From NCBI RefSeq assembly GCF_014884995.1, contig NZ_JABMII010000019.1:1-54519 (forward strand): 54,519 bases of DNA. Reading direction: 5' to 3'. Within the stretch, counting starts at the first letter, position 1. Every line of letters starts with the position of its first letter. Position numbers and translations under genes: made by a program. The DNA is from Spirabiliibacterium pneumoniae (lineage in GTDB: Bacteria > Pseudomonadota > Gammaproteobacteria > Enterobacterales > Pasteurellaceae). The notes below the pieces were generated by a model. It saw nothing but the letters and a program-made list of their open reading frames with translations. It made no database searches and had not been told where the DNA came from. Positions 18,867 to 27,081 of the stretch are shown here, piece by piece.

Positions 18867-18883
18867 TTTTTTTTTTTTTTTTT
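18867..18883 (+). repeat. Homopolymer tract of 17 T upstream of the surface lipoprotein
   Basis: Seventeen consecutive T, starting right after GCATTG and ending 89 bases before the lipoprotein ATG. Tracts this long slip during replication. It lies where the promoter should be, with TTGTTT at its left edge and TAAACT-like sequence at its right edge, so length changes could alter promoter spacing. Phase variation is inferred. Confidence 0.75.
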
Positions 18884-18972
18884 AAACTTAGTCCGTTTAA
18901 GCAAAATTTCAGCAAAACGGCCTAAACACCACACAAAATTTTTCTGTTAACCCGAACTTAAGGACACAAAAA

Positions 18973-20673
18973 ATGAAACCAACATTCAAAACAACTGCAT
19001 TGGCTATCCTCATCTCCCTCGGTGCTGTCGCCTGTGGATCTAGTGGTGGTGGCGACAGCAGTTCAACAGAACAAAAACAACCTGTGGTGAAAGAAAATCC
19101 AAAACCACAAAAACAAGAAAACAACCTAGAGAAGGAAAAATTACAGGCACAAATTAACGCATTACAAAAACAGTTAAATGCCAGTGAAGAAGCACTAAAA
19201 AAAGAAAAAGAAAACTCCGCTACAGAGCATAAAAAAACAACTCAAGAGATTAAAACCTCAAATGACAAATTACAAACATTAGAAACTAAAATTACAGAAT
19301 ATGAAAGCAATCTTGCTGCGCTTAACAAACAATATAACAAAATTCGTTATAAAGAATTATTCGAGAAAGCACGAAATGCTGGTATGAGTGAAAAAAAAGC
19401 AGATGAATTTGCTGAAAAATATTATAAAGATAAAGATCACTCTGCATACAAAAAAGTACTGCGTGATTTAAAAATTGTTAAAGAAGCAACTCACTCAGGT
19501 ATGAATGAAAAAGAGGTTGCTGCATTTGTAGAAAAACACAAAAATGATGAAGATATCTATGCCTATAGAAAAGAATTAAGAGACAGAAACCTCATTAGAG
19601 ATGCAGGGCAAGCTGGTATGACAAAAGATGAATTAGATGATTTCTTAAAAAGACATCGAAATGATACTGATCCTTATGCATACCAAGACGAGTTAATTCA
19701 AAGAGATAGAAAAATAAAATTAGAAAACGCAGGGATGAGCAAGCAAGAGGCTCAAAAATTTGCTGAACTTTTTGATACCAGTGAATATGAAAAATTTAAT
19801 AATGCTCTATTTATTTATAATACAGCAATTCAAGATGGGCTAGATAAGAAAACGGCTTTGGATATTGCACAAACATATGGTACAAAAGATGAACTTAACA
19901 ATATTCAAAGCGCCTTTGATAAAATAGAAGAGATAAAAAAAGAAAATATCGCTAAGCAAACAGAAATAGCACAAAAAGAACGAGCTGATTTTGTTGGCGA
20001 AAAAACCAGTAAAGAGATTATACTAGACGATGGTTTTACTGAATTTGCGCCATCTAAGATTACAGCGGACGGATATACCCGTTCGAAAGAACGTGGATAC
20101 ACTTCTGATTCTCAAGAGGGTGTTGATGAAAATAATAAACCAACGAGTACAAGTTACAGAAGCTATGTCTATAATCTTGAAAATGCAGGAATTGAATTAT
20201 CAGAAGCCTCATTTTCTGGATATAAAGGAAGCTATAAAAATGGCTCAAAACTCGCTTACGCAGGGTATCCAACTAAAGCGGAAGCCTTAAAATCACTGAC
20301 GGGTACGGCAACATATAGTGGTAAAGCCTTTGTTGCAGAAACTAGCTCTTATGTTCGTGATAAAGATATCGATGATGCCACAGTATCTTTAACCGCTGAT
20401 TTTAATAAAAAAGCCATTAAGGGTGAAATCAATTATTACTTTAACTACCCTGAAAAATCCCAAATCAAGCTAGAAAATGGCACAATTCAAGCTAAAAACG
20501 ATCAAATTGTCTTCAATGGTAAGGCTACTTCAGGTGATTATAAAGGTAATTACGAAGGCAAATTTATGGGCAAAGAGGCGAAGCAGTTAGCTGGTTCTGC
20601 ACAATTGTCTAAAAAACAAGAATATAGCTCAGAGGAAAAACTCAACGCCGTTTTCGTAGCCGAAAAACAATAA
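18973..20673 (+). CDS. Predicted Slam-dependent surface lipoprotein with coiled-coil and helical-repeat stalk
   Basis: A 566-residue lipoprotein of a type I do not recognise by name. Residues 1-20 are a signal peptide with lipobox AVAC and lipidated C21, followed by a Gly/Ser-rich linker (SSGGGDSSS) typical of Slam clients. Residues 51-125 form a charged coiled coil. Residues about 135-325 hold five helical repeats of 35-39 residues, each opening with (A/S/D)G(M/L) plus Ser/Thr/Asn/Asp and helical charged residues. Residues about 435-566 look like the TbpB/fHbp C-terminal eight-stranded barrel: LTADFNKKAIKG, GNYEGKFMGKEAKQLAG and a terminal AVF motif. AAGGA precedes the ATG. The gene is AT-rich with no uptake signal. 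It is followed by a Slam gene, its likely translocator. Ligand unknown; no TonB-dependent receptor is adjacent. Confidence 0.88.
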   Translation: MKPTFKTTALAILISLGAVACGSSGGGDSSSTEQKQPVVKENPKPQKQENNLEKEKLQAQINALQKQLNASEEALKKEKENSATEHKKTTQEIKTSNDKLQTLETKITEYESNLAALNKQYNKIRYKELFEKARNAGMSEKKADEFAEKYYKDKDHSAYKKVLRDLKIVKEATHSGMNEKEVAAFVEKHKNDEDIYAYRKELRDRNLIRDAGQAGMTKDELDDFLKRHRNDTDPYAYQDELIQRDRKIKLENAGMSKQEAQKFAELFDTSEYEKFNNALFIYNTAIQDGLDKKTALDIAQTYGTKDELNNIQSAFDKIEEIKKENIAKQTEIAQKERADFVGEKTSKEIILDDGFTEFAPSKITADGYTRSKERGYTSDSQEGVDENNKPTSTSYRSYVYNLENAGIELSEASFSGYKGSYKNGSKLAYAGYPTKAEALKSLTGTATYSGKAFVAETSSYVRDKDIDDATVSLTADFNKKAIKGEINYYFNYPEKSQIKLENGTIQAKNDQIVFNGKATSGDYKGNYEGKFMGKEAKQLAGSAQLSKKQEYSSEEKLNAVFVAEKQ

Positions 20674-20687
20674 CCTAACTTTCCCAC

Positions 20688-20715
20688 AAGCCACTGCTTT
20701 GCGGTGGCTTTTTTT
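20688..20715 (+). terminator. Terminator between lipoprotein and Slam genes
   Basis: AAGCCAC (20688-20694) pairs with GTGGCTT (20704-20710), extended by TGC/GCG pairs, and is followed by seven T. It lies 15 bases after the lipoprotein stop and 11 before the Slam ATG, so it should reduce read-through and set cargo well above translocator. Confidence 0.75.
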
Positions 20716-20726
20716 GCGATGTTGTT

Positions 20727-22139
20727 ATGAAAAAATTATCTCTTTTAATTTTATTGCCGCTCTCTGCCGTGGCGGTGAGCCCAGCGTTTAAGCCGGAGAC
20801 GGTCACGCAGGTGGCGAAACCTGTTGCACCCGAGCAGACGGTGGTGCGTGAGCGTGCTGCGGGGCAGTTGGCGTTTTCACTCGATGAATTGGCGCACAAT
20901 TTACCACTGTGTGAGCGAGTGCTGAATTTGGCGATTGCCCAGCGCCGTTATGATGTGGTGGCACGCGTGCTGCCTGTTTACCGCACTTTTGCTGGGCATG
21001 ACCCGATTTTAGTGCTGTTTGCCCAAGGGGCAATGGCAAAATCCCGTGGGGACTTTGATGCGGCGGTGGCGAAGTTTGAGGCGATTTTAGCGCGCAATCC
21101 GCAGCTCAACCCCGTGCGTATTGAGCTGGCAACCGCACTTTTTGAAAGCCAGCAAAACAACGCTGCGCGTGCCGCCTTTGAGCGTGCGCAAGAGTTTAAT
21201 CCACCAGCGGAAATTCACGCCTTGATTAACCACTATTTGCGTGCGCTGGATAACCGCGAACGTTGGCAAATCAACGCCAATGCCAACTATTTACGCACCC
21301 ACAATGTCAACAATACCAGCAGCGAGCGGCGGATTGAAAGCACTGGCTTTATCAAAAATGACGATATGCTGCCGCAATCGGCGCACGGGCTGGCGTACGC
21401 CTTTAACCTTGCCAAAGACTGGAACTTGCGCGGGCATTATTATCTCGCCTTTGAGAACAATTTATTCGGCAAATATTATTGGGATAACAAGGATTACAAC
21501 GACGTGCTTAACCGCACTTTAGTGGGGCTGGCGCATAAAAGTGCGGTGCAATCCGTGCGCCTATTGCCGTTTGCCGAATGGCGTTGGGTGGCGGGCAGCC
21601 GTTATCAACGTGGCTTGGGCGTGCGAGCAGAATGGAATCGTTGGCTGAGCGACCGCTGGCAGCTCTCACTGGCGGGCGAATACGCCAAAGCACATTATCC
21701 TGACAACCCTGAACTCAACGGGTTTAACCAACTCGGCTCGGCCACGCTGCTGTGGCTCGCAGGTGCAAAAACTTATCTCTACACGGGCGTGGATTTCAAC
21801 CGTGAAAAAACTGCCACCCGCAGGCTCGCCAACGACACCAAAACGTTGCGCGTTGGCATTGGGCAAGAATGGCCGTGGAATATCGCCACTCGAGTGGGTA
21901 TTTCAGTGGCGAAACGCGATTACAAAGCGCCTGCCAAGCTCGGCGGCATTCTGCCACTGGGCAAAGTGCGGTCAGACACCCTTTACAACGCCAACCTCAC
22001 GGTGTGGAAACGAGATTGGCAATGGCAAGGCTTCACGCCCAAAGTGCAGCTAAGTTGGAAGAAACAGCGCAGCAATCTACCAACGCTTTATTCGTACACT
22101 GAGAAAAATATCAACTTGGTGATTACTAGGGATTTTTGA
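20727..22139 (+). CDS. Slam-family outer-membrane translocator (surface lipoprotein assembly modulator, DUF560)
   Basis: A 470-residue protein with the Slam layout. Residues 1-20 are a signal peptide. Residues about 50-170 are TPR-like helices (for example GDFDAAVAKFEAILARNPQL). Residues about 180-470 are an aromatic-rich beta barrel of the DUF560 type with alternating strands such as WNLRGHYYLAFENN and a terminal phenylalanine (VITRDF). Slams move lipoproteins across the outer membrane (type XI secretion); the usual partner is encoded next door, here the lipoprotein at 18973. Length matches known Slams (about 480). The gene is rich in uptake signals, the opposite of its neighbour. The ribosome-binding site is weak. 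Confidence 0.9.
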   Translation: MKKLSLLILLPLSAVAVSPAFKPETVTQVAKPVAPEQTVVRERAAGQLAFSLDELAHNLPLCERVLNLAIAQRRYDVVARVLPVYRTFAGHDPILVLFAQGAMAKSRGDFDAAVAKFEAILARNPQLNPVRIELATALFESQQNNAARAAFERAQEFNPPAEIHALINHYLRALDNRERWQINANANYLRTHNVNNTSSERRIESTGFIKNDDMLPQSAHGLAYAFNLAKDWNLRGHYYLAFENNLFGKYYWDNKDYNDVLNRTLVGLAHKSAVQSVRLLPFAEWRWVAGSRYQRGLGVRAEWNRWLSDRWQLSLAGEYAKAHYPDNPELNGFNQLGSATLLWLAGAKTYLYTGVDFNREKTATRRLANDTKTLRVGIGQEWPWNIATRVGISVAKRDYKAPAKLGGILPLGKVRSDTLYNANLTVWKRDWQWQGFTPKVQLSWKKQRSNLPTLYSYTEKNINLVITRDF

Positions 22140-22142
22140 TCG

Positions 22143-22168
22143 CAAAGTGCGGTTCGACCGCACTTTTA
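22143..22168 (+). terminator. Terminator of the Slam gene, paired uptake signals
   Basis: AAAGTGCGGT (22144-22153), loop TCG, ACCGCACTTT (22157-22166), then T and A. It starts four bases after the Slam stop. Two more uptake signals follow within 50 bases. Confidence 0.65.
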
Positions 22169-22262
22169 AATCACCTTTAACCGCACTTTTAACCAATGTT
22201 GAGACCGCACTTTGATCTACAAAACACGGAGCGTTGTAGTTCGATCCCGCCATTTTTCGCGC

Positions 22263-22350
22263 GGAAATGGAGCGGTTGGGTAAATTTCAAGGAAGCATGC
22301 AAACGCCTGTATTGCATGCGACGTAGAAATTCCCAACAAGCGAGATTTCC
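22263..22350. repeat. Large imperfect hairpin element
   Basis: GGAAATGGAGCGG... at 22263-22288 pairs imperfectly with 22326-22350, with TTGGGTAAATTTC against GAAATTCCCAA as the core. Inside it, GCATGCAA (22295-22302) and TTGCATGC (22312-22319) make a perfect inner stem. The whole 88 bases can fold into one cruciform or RNA hairpin. Its role is unknown. Confidence 0.6.
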
Positions 22351-22356
22351 TTAAAA

Positions 22357-22533
22357 ATGGCAACGCCCTTTCTTTCCCCGATTTCTTTGGGCGAGCAAAG
22401 AAATCGGGTCGCCAACGGCGAAACCGTAGCGTGATGACGGAGTCATGAAAGAGAAAAGTGCGGTCATCGCCGCAGGCGGAAAAGATAGCGATGACGGAGT
22501 CATGGCAGAGAACAAAGCACCGCCGCAGGCGGA
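22357..22533 (+). repeat. Non-coding repeat tract with tandem 45-base units
   Basis: Downstream of the hairpin, 22357-22434 contains a 25-codon reading frame (ATPFLSPISLGEQ...) of a kind often seen as repetitive extragenic sequence rather than as a gene. It runs into two direct repeats, 22433-22480 and 22490-22533, sharing GATGACGGAGTCATG, an AGAG(A)AA segment and CGCCGCAGGCGGA. CGCCGCAGGCGG itself is a small hairpin. I see no gene in 22140-22598. Confidence 0.5.
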
Positions 22534-22550
22534 GAAGAGCGCGAAAATCA

Positions 22551-22581
22551 AAAGTGCGGTCGCACTCACCAACCGCACTTT
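22551..22581 (-). terminator. Candidate terminator of proBA, paired uptake signals
   Basis: AAAGTGCGGT (22551-22560) and ACCGCACTTT (22572-22581) form a 10-base stem with an 11-base loop, 17 bases beyond the proA stop. On the minus strand it is followed by TTGATTTTCGC, a moderate T-rich tail. Confidence 0.5.
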
Positions 22582-22598
22582 GCCAATTCCTACCGCAC

Positions 22599-23855
22599 CT
22601 AGCCGCGGCTAAGATAATCCCCCACGCAGACCCATTTGTAGGTGGTCAGCGCCTCTAGCCCCATGGGGCCGCGGGCATGGAGTTTTTGTGTACTCACCGC
22701 CACCTCGGCACCCAAGCCAAATTGCCCGCCGTCGGTGAAACGCGTGCTGGCGTTGACATACACTGTTGCCGAATCCACTTGGCGGACAAACTGCGTCATC
22801 AGCTGTGGCGATTGGGTTAAAATCGCGTCTGAGTGCGCGCTGCCGTATTCGCGAATGTGGGTAATCGCCTGCTCGATGTCATCGACAATCACCACGTTCA
22901 TGTCGTTGCACAACGCCTCACGGCGCAGTTGCTCGTTGCCAACCGCGCTGGCGCTCGCACCGCACTTTTGCAAAATCGCCAGTGCGTCGTCATCGCCGTA
23001 AAAATGCACTTTTTTGCCCGCCAGTTCGGCGACCACTTGTGGGATAAATTCTGCCGCGATGCTGCGTTGCACCAGCAAGGTTTCCAGCGCGTTGCAAGCG
23101 CTTGGGCGCTGGGTTTTGGCATTGTTAATGACCGCTAACGCGCGAGCTTGATCCGCACTTTGTTCAACAAAAATATGGCAAATGCCAATGCCACCCACAA
23201 TCACTGGGATCGTGCCCTGCTCTTTACATAATTGATGCAGGCCCGCTCCGCCGCGTGGGATGATCATATCCACATAGCGATCGAGTTTTAACAGTTCTAA
23301 CACCAAAGTGCGGTCAGGGTCTAAAATCGCCTGCACCGCATCTTGCGGCAAGCCCACGCGGGAAAGTGCGATTTGCACTACCTCAAGCAAGGCAGCGTTA
23401 GTGTTGCGCGTTTCTTTGCCGCCGCGCAAAATCACCGCGTTGCCTGTTTTCAAGCACAATGAGGCTACATCAATAGTGACATTCGGCCGCGCTTCATAAA
23501 TGGTCGCCACTACACCCAGTGGCACCCGTACGCGGGAGATGGCCAAGCCGCTGTCGAGCTGCCCGCCGTCAATCACCTGCCCGACAGGATCGGCGAGGGT
23601 GATCACATGGCGCACGTCGTTGGCAATGCCTGCCAATCGTGCGGGGGTGAGCAGCAAGCGGTCGATTAATGCCTCACTTAAGCCCTGCCCGCAGGCAGCC
23701 TCAATATCTTGCGCATTGGCAGCCAAAATGTGCTTGGCGTTGGCCTCAAGCTCATCGGCAATCACGCCCAAAGCGTGGTTTTTCGTGTGGGTGCTTAGTT
23801 GTGCCAGTTGAAAAGCGGCGGCTTTGGCGCGCTTTCCCATTTCAATGAGTTGCAT
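22599..23855 (-). CDS. proA: Gamma-glutamyl phosphate reductase
   Basis: A 418-residue NADPH-dependent enzyme of the aldehyde dehydrogenase superfamily that makes glutamate-5-semialdehyde in proline synthesis. Family segments are clear: [37 protein letters not shown], the [14 protein letters not shown] segment with the catalytic cysteine, and [21 protein letters not shown] near the end. Length equals E. coli ProA (417). It lies nine bases after proB on the same strand, the standard proBA operon. Confidence 0.97.
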   Translation of the reverse strand: MQLIEMGKRAKAAAFQLAQLSTHTKNHALGVIADELEANAKHILAANAQDIEAACGQGLSEALIDRLLLTPARLAGIANDVRHVITLADPVGQVIDGGQLDSGLAISRVRVPLGVVATIYEARPNVTIDVASLCLKTGNAVILRGGKETRNTNAALLEVVQIALSRVGLPQDAVQAILDPDRTLVLELLKLDRYVDMIIPRGGAGLHQLCKEQGTIPVIVGGIGICHIFVEQSADQARALAVINNAKTQRPSACNALETLLVQRSIAAEFIPQVVAELAGKKVHFYGDDDALAILQKCGASASAVGNEQLRREALCNDMNVVIVDDIEQAITHIREYGSAHSDAILTQSPQLMTQFVRQVDSATVYVNASTRFTDGGQFGLGAEVAVSTQKLHARGPMGLEALTTYKWVCVGDYLSRG

Positions 23856-23864
23856 ATTTTATCC

Positions 23865-24995
23865 TTAATCTAAAACCACCATATCATCACGATGAATCGC
23901 CACGTGGCCGTATTCATACCCCAAAAGTGCGGTGATCTCGCCCGACTTGTGCCCTTTGATCACATTCAGCGCATCGCTGTTATAACACGCCATGCCAATC
24001 GCCAAAGTTTTTCCCTGCGCGTTGCAAATATTCAGCGCTTCACCGCGGGCAAAACGCCCTTCAACCTGCACGATGCCCGCAGGCAATAGCGAGCTGTGTT
24101 CATGCAAAATGGCCTGCGACGCACCGTCATCGACGATCACACGCCCTGCTTTTGGTGCGGCAAATAGCCACTGTTTGCGCCGTTGTAAGGTGTGGCTGGT
24201 GGAGACAAATTTGGTGCCAATCGCCTGCCCTTGCGCAAGAGAAACAATTACATTCTCTTGCGTACCTGGGGCGATAATGGTTTCAATCCCAAAACGGGTG
24301 GCGATGTCGGCGGCGGTAATTTTGGTGCTCATGCCCCCTGTGCCTAGCCCTGACACACTTCCGCCGGCAATGGCGCGGGTTTCATCGGTGATTTTCTCCA
24401 CCACCGAAATCAGCTTAGCCTCAGGGTTAGTGCGCGGATCGCTGTCAAAGAGGCCTTGTTGATCCGTGAGCAAATAGAGTTGATCCGCATTGGCGAGAAT
24501 CGCTACCAGCGCGGAGAGATTATCGTTGTCGCCCACTTTGATTTCGGCCGTGGCTACCGCATCATTTTCGTTGATAATCGGAATGATGTCGTTATCCAAC
24601 AGAGCATTGAGGGTGTCGCGTGCATTTAAAAAGCGCTCGCGATCTTCCAAATCGGCGCGGGTGAGCAGCATTTGCCCGATAAAAATATCATAAATATCAA
24701 ACAATTGTTCCCACGTTTGGATAAGCTGACTTTGCCCCACGGCGGCGAGCATCTGTTTTGAGGCAATGGTCGGTGGCAGTTGTGGCTGGCGCAGATAATC
24801 GCGCCCTGCCGCCACCGCGCCTGAGGTGACAATCACCACGCGCAACCCCATTTTTCTCAATATTGCACATTGGCGCACAATATTGAGCATATGAGGGCGG
24901 TTAAGTTTCGGCGAACCTTGCGTGAGCACGCTGGTGCCAAATTTTAATACAACGGTTTTGGCATCGGCGTGATCCGATATGTGCACTTTTTGCAT
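23865..24995 (-). CDS. proB: Glutamate 5-kinase
   Basis: A 376-residue enzyme that phosphorylates glutamate, the first and feedback-controlled step of proline synthesis. An N-terminal amino-acid kinase domain ([11 protein letters not shown] near residue 15, [17 protein letters not shown], and GTGGMSTKI near residue 215) is followed by a C-terminal PUA domain from about residue 275. The start at 24995 is chosen because it gives the normal N-terminus; the upstream ATG at 25061 would add 22 residues. It is divergent from the yjjP gene with about 95 bases between. Confidence 0.96.
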   Translation of the reverse strand: MQKVHISDHADAKTVVLKFGTSVLTQGSPKLNRPHMLNIVRQCAILRKMGLRVVIVTSGAVAAGRDYLRQPQLPPTIASKQMLAAVGQSQLIQTWEQLFDIYDIFIGQMLLTRADLEDRERFLNARDTLNALLDNDIIPIINENDAVATAEIKVGDNDNLSALVAILANADQLYLLTDQQGLFDSDPRTNPEAKLISVVEKITDETRAIAGGSVSGLGTGGMSTKITAADIATRFGIETIIAPGTQENVIVSLAQGQAIGTKFVSTSHTLQRRKQWLFAAPKAGRVIVDDGASQAILHEHSSLLPAGIVQVEGRFARGEALNICNAQGKTLAIGMACYNSDALNVIKGHKSGEITALLGYEYGHVAIHRDDMVVLD

Positions 24996-25090
24996 AATTT
25001 TTAATCTTAAATAATGAAAAAAATTTTTTGTTACGTTACCATTATTCTCGTTAAAAATCATTCATAAAATCGTTGTCTAGGACTTTATCC

Positions 25091-25876
25091 ATGGAGCTTA
25101 AAAAACTCTCTCATAGTGAGCAGCAGGAGATCACGCGATTATGCGTGCATACCGCACTTTTACTGCTGCAACACGGCGCTGAAAGCACGCTGGTCAGCCA
25201 AGTGGCTGAGCGTTTAGGCAAAGCGCTTAGGGTCGAAAGTGTGGAGATTGCGCTCACTGCCAACGCGGTGGTGCTGACCACTCGCCATAATGGCAACTGC
25301 ATCACCACCACGCGGCGCAATCAAGATCGCGGCATTAATATGCACGTGGTCACTGAGGTGCAACACATTGTGATTGCCGCTGAGCATCATATTTACGACA
25401 CTGAAACGGTACACAAAAAACTCTACGCCATTCGCCCCTATAAATACAATCGCTATTTGGTAGTGCTGATGGTGGGGTTGTCGTGTGCGAGTTTTGCGCG
25501 CCTTTCAGGGGGCGATGCCAACATTTGCGCGATCACCTTTCTCGCCTCGTGTGTGGCGATGTATGTGCGCCAAGCGCTTTCCATGCGCCACTATAACCCG
25601 ACCATTGTGTTTGCCACCACCGCCTTTGTCGCCACCTGCATTTCCAGCGTATCACTGCGTTTTGGCATTGGTAACGACCCACAAGTGGCAATCGCTTCCA
25701 GCGTGTTGCTATTGGTGCCAGGGTTTCCATACATCAATTCATTATCTGATATTTTAAAAGGCTTCACCAATATGGGGATTGGTCGCTGGGCGCTCGCCAC
25801 CGTGTTGACCTTTGGCGCTTGTATCGGGATTGTGTTTGCCTTGAGTTTGCTTAATATTCACCAGTGGGGTGGCTAA
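25091..25876 (+). CDS. yjjP: Threonine/serine exporter, large subunit (ThrE N-domain, YjjP)
   Basis: A 261-residue protein: a soluble N-terminal domain (residues 1-115, with the HGAESTLVSQV segment typical of ThrE) and a membrane part with about five helices (for example residues 122-140, 145-160, 170-190, 200-220, 238-258). YjjP and YjjB together form a split ThrE-type exporter; in E. coli the pair has been linked to succinate export. ATG at 25091 has AGGA eight bases before it; a TTG at 25073 is less likely. Its stop overlaps the next start as TAATG. Confidence 0.88.
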   Translation: MELKKLSHSEQQEITRLCVHTALLLLQHGAESTLVSQVAERLGKALRVESVEIALTANAVVLTTRHNGNCITTTRRNQDRGINMHVVTEVQHIVIAAEHHIYDTETVHKKLYAIRPYKYNRYLVVLMVGLSCASFARLSGGDANICAITFLASCVAMYVRQALSMRHYNPTIVFATTAFVATCISSVSLRFGIGNDPQVAIASSVLLLVPGFPYINSLSDILKGFTNMGIGRWALATVLTFGACIGIVFALSLLNIHQWGG

Positions 25877-26343
25877 TGGATTTAATTTTAACCTTGCTTG
25901 ACGATATGTTCTTCGCTGCCATTCCTGCGGTGGGCTTTGCCTTGCTGTTTAATGTGCCACCCAATGCGCTGAAATATTGCGCGCTGCTCGGCGCACTGGG
26001 GCACGCTTTTCGTAAGCTCTTGTTGCTCACCATTGATATGCCAATGGTGTTTGCCACGTTTTTTGCCGCCAGCCTGATTGGCTTTATCGGCGTCTATCTC
26101 TCGCAGCGTTTCCTCGCGCACCCGAAAGTATTCACGGTGGCGGCGATTATCCCGATGATTCCAGGTGTCTATGCCTATAAAGCGATGATCGCGATTGTGC
26201 AAATCCACCATTTCGGCTATGCTGATGCCCTCTTTCAACAGGCAGTGGACAACTTTGTGAAATCGGGCTTTATCATTGGCGCACTTGCGTTTGGCTTGGC
26301 GCTGCCAGGGTTGTTGTTCTTCCGCCAGCGCCCTGTGGTGTAA
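25876..26343 (+). CDS. yjjB: Threonine/serine exporter, small subunit (ThrE C-domain, YjjB)
   Basis: A 155-residue membrane protein with four or five helices and a conserved VAAIIPMIPGVYAYKAM segment near residue 90, typical of the ThrE C-terminal half (DUF3815). It completes the exporter begun by yjjP. Translation is coupled through the TAATG overlap. folA begins nine bases downstream and may be co-transcribed. Confidence 0.88.
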   Translation: MDLILTLLDDMFFAAIPAVGFALLFNVPPNALKYCALLGALGHAFRKLLLLTIDMPMVFATFFAASLIGFIGVYLSQRFLAHPKVFTVAAIIPMIPGVYAYKAMIAIVQIHHFGYADALFQQAVDNFVKSGFIIGALAFGLALPGLLFFRQRPVV

Positions 26344-26352
26344 GGAGCGAAT

Positions 26353-26850
26353 ATGCAAATCAGTTTAATTGTGGCGATGAGCCAAAATCGCGTTATCGGC
26401 AAAGACAACGCCATGCCGTGGCACTTGCCGCGCGATTTGGCTTGGTTTAAGCAAAACACTCTCAACAAGCCCATTATCATGGGGCGCAAAACCTTTGAAT
26501 CGATCGGCAAAGCGCTGCCCCATCGCCATAATATCGTGCTTTCGCGCACGCCGTTTAAGGCACCCGATGTCACTTGGGCGGAAAATTTAGACCAAGCGTT
26601 GAGCCTTTGCGTGCAAGCCAGTGAGGTGATGATCATCGGCGGTGGGCAACTGTTTGCACAAGCCCTGCCTCTGGCGACCACCTTGTATCTTACTGAAATT
26701 CAAGCGCACCTCGACGGCGACACGTACTTCCCTGAGATTGAACCCGTGCGCTGGGAACAGGTGTTTGAACAGTGGGCGGAAAAAGATGCGAAAAACGCCT
26801 TTGACTGCCGTTTTTGTATTTATCAACGCATTCCAGATGCACAGGCCTAA
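26353..26850 (+). CDS. folA: Dihydrofolate reductase
   Basis: A 165-residue DHFR that makes tetrahydrofolate with NADPH. It shows the VAMSQNRVIGKDNAMPWHLP start with the W22-like residue and D27-equivalent (LPRDLAWFK), the IIMGRKTFESIGKALPHR segment that binds NADPH, the MIIGGGQLF motif and a TEI-x-x-x-x-GDTYFP segment. Length matches chromosomal FolA (159-165). No sign of resistance-type change can be judged from this alone. Confidence 0.97.
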   Translation: MQISLIVAMSQNRVIGKDNAMPWHLPRDLAWFKQNTLNKPIIMGRKTFESIGKALPHRHNIVLSRTPFKAPDVTWAENLDQALSLCVQASEVMIIGGGQLFAQALPLATTLYLTEIQAHLDGDTYFPEIEPVRWEQVFEQWAEKDAKNAFDCRFCIYQRIPDAQA

Positions 26851-26879
26851 CCTTAAAGTGCGGTCAGCGTGGTTGCAAT

Positions 26880-26893
26880 TTGCGATAGATCAA
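26880..26893 (+). promoter_or_regulatory. Possible FNR-like site upstream of ccmA
   Basis: TTGCGATAGATCAA matches the FNR consensus TTGAT-N4-ATCAA at eight of ten positions. It lies inside a wider inverted repeat, GTTGCAAT (about 26872-26879) and ATTGCAAC (about 26898-26905). The ccmA start is 27082. Anaerobic control of ccm is known in E. coli, so the idea is reasonable but unproven here. Confidence 0.3.
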
Positions 26894-27081
26894 AATTATT
26901 GCAACTATTTTTCGGCAAAATTCGTTTTGAAAATCAAATCATTACTGCTTATTTTCGCTAATGGCGGGGCAAATTCTCACGCGCTCTACATCTTTTGAGT
27001 TAACCCACCGCGCGCCTGAGATTAGCACTGGGTGAAAAGGCTGTGCTAAAATTCTCATTCAACTAACAAATAAGGTGCCCT

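Noticed and set aside
18973-20673. The lipoprotein as a TbpB or hemophilin orthologue
   Set aside because: Only the C-terminal barrel is similar; the N-terminal lobe is replaced by coiled coil and helical repeats and no TbpA-type receptor is adjacent.
22357-22434. The 25-codon ATPFLSPISLGEQ frame as a small protein gene
   Set aside because: Such frames occur as repetitive extragenic sequence; no ribosome-binding site and it merges into tandem repeats.
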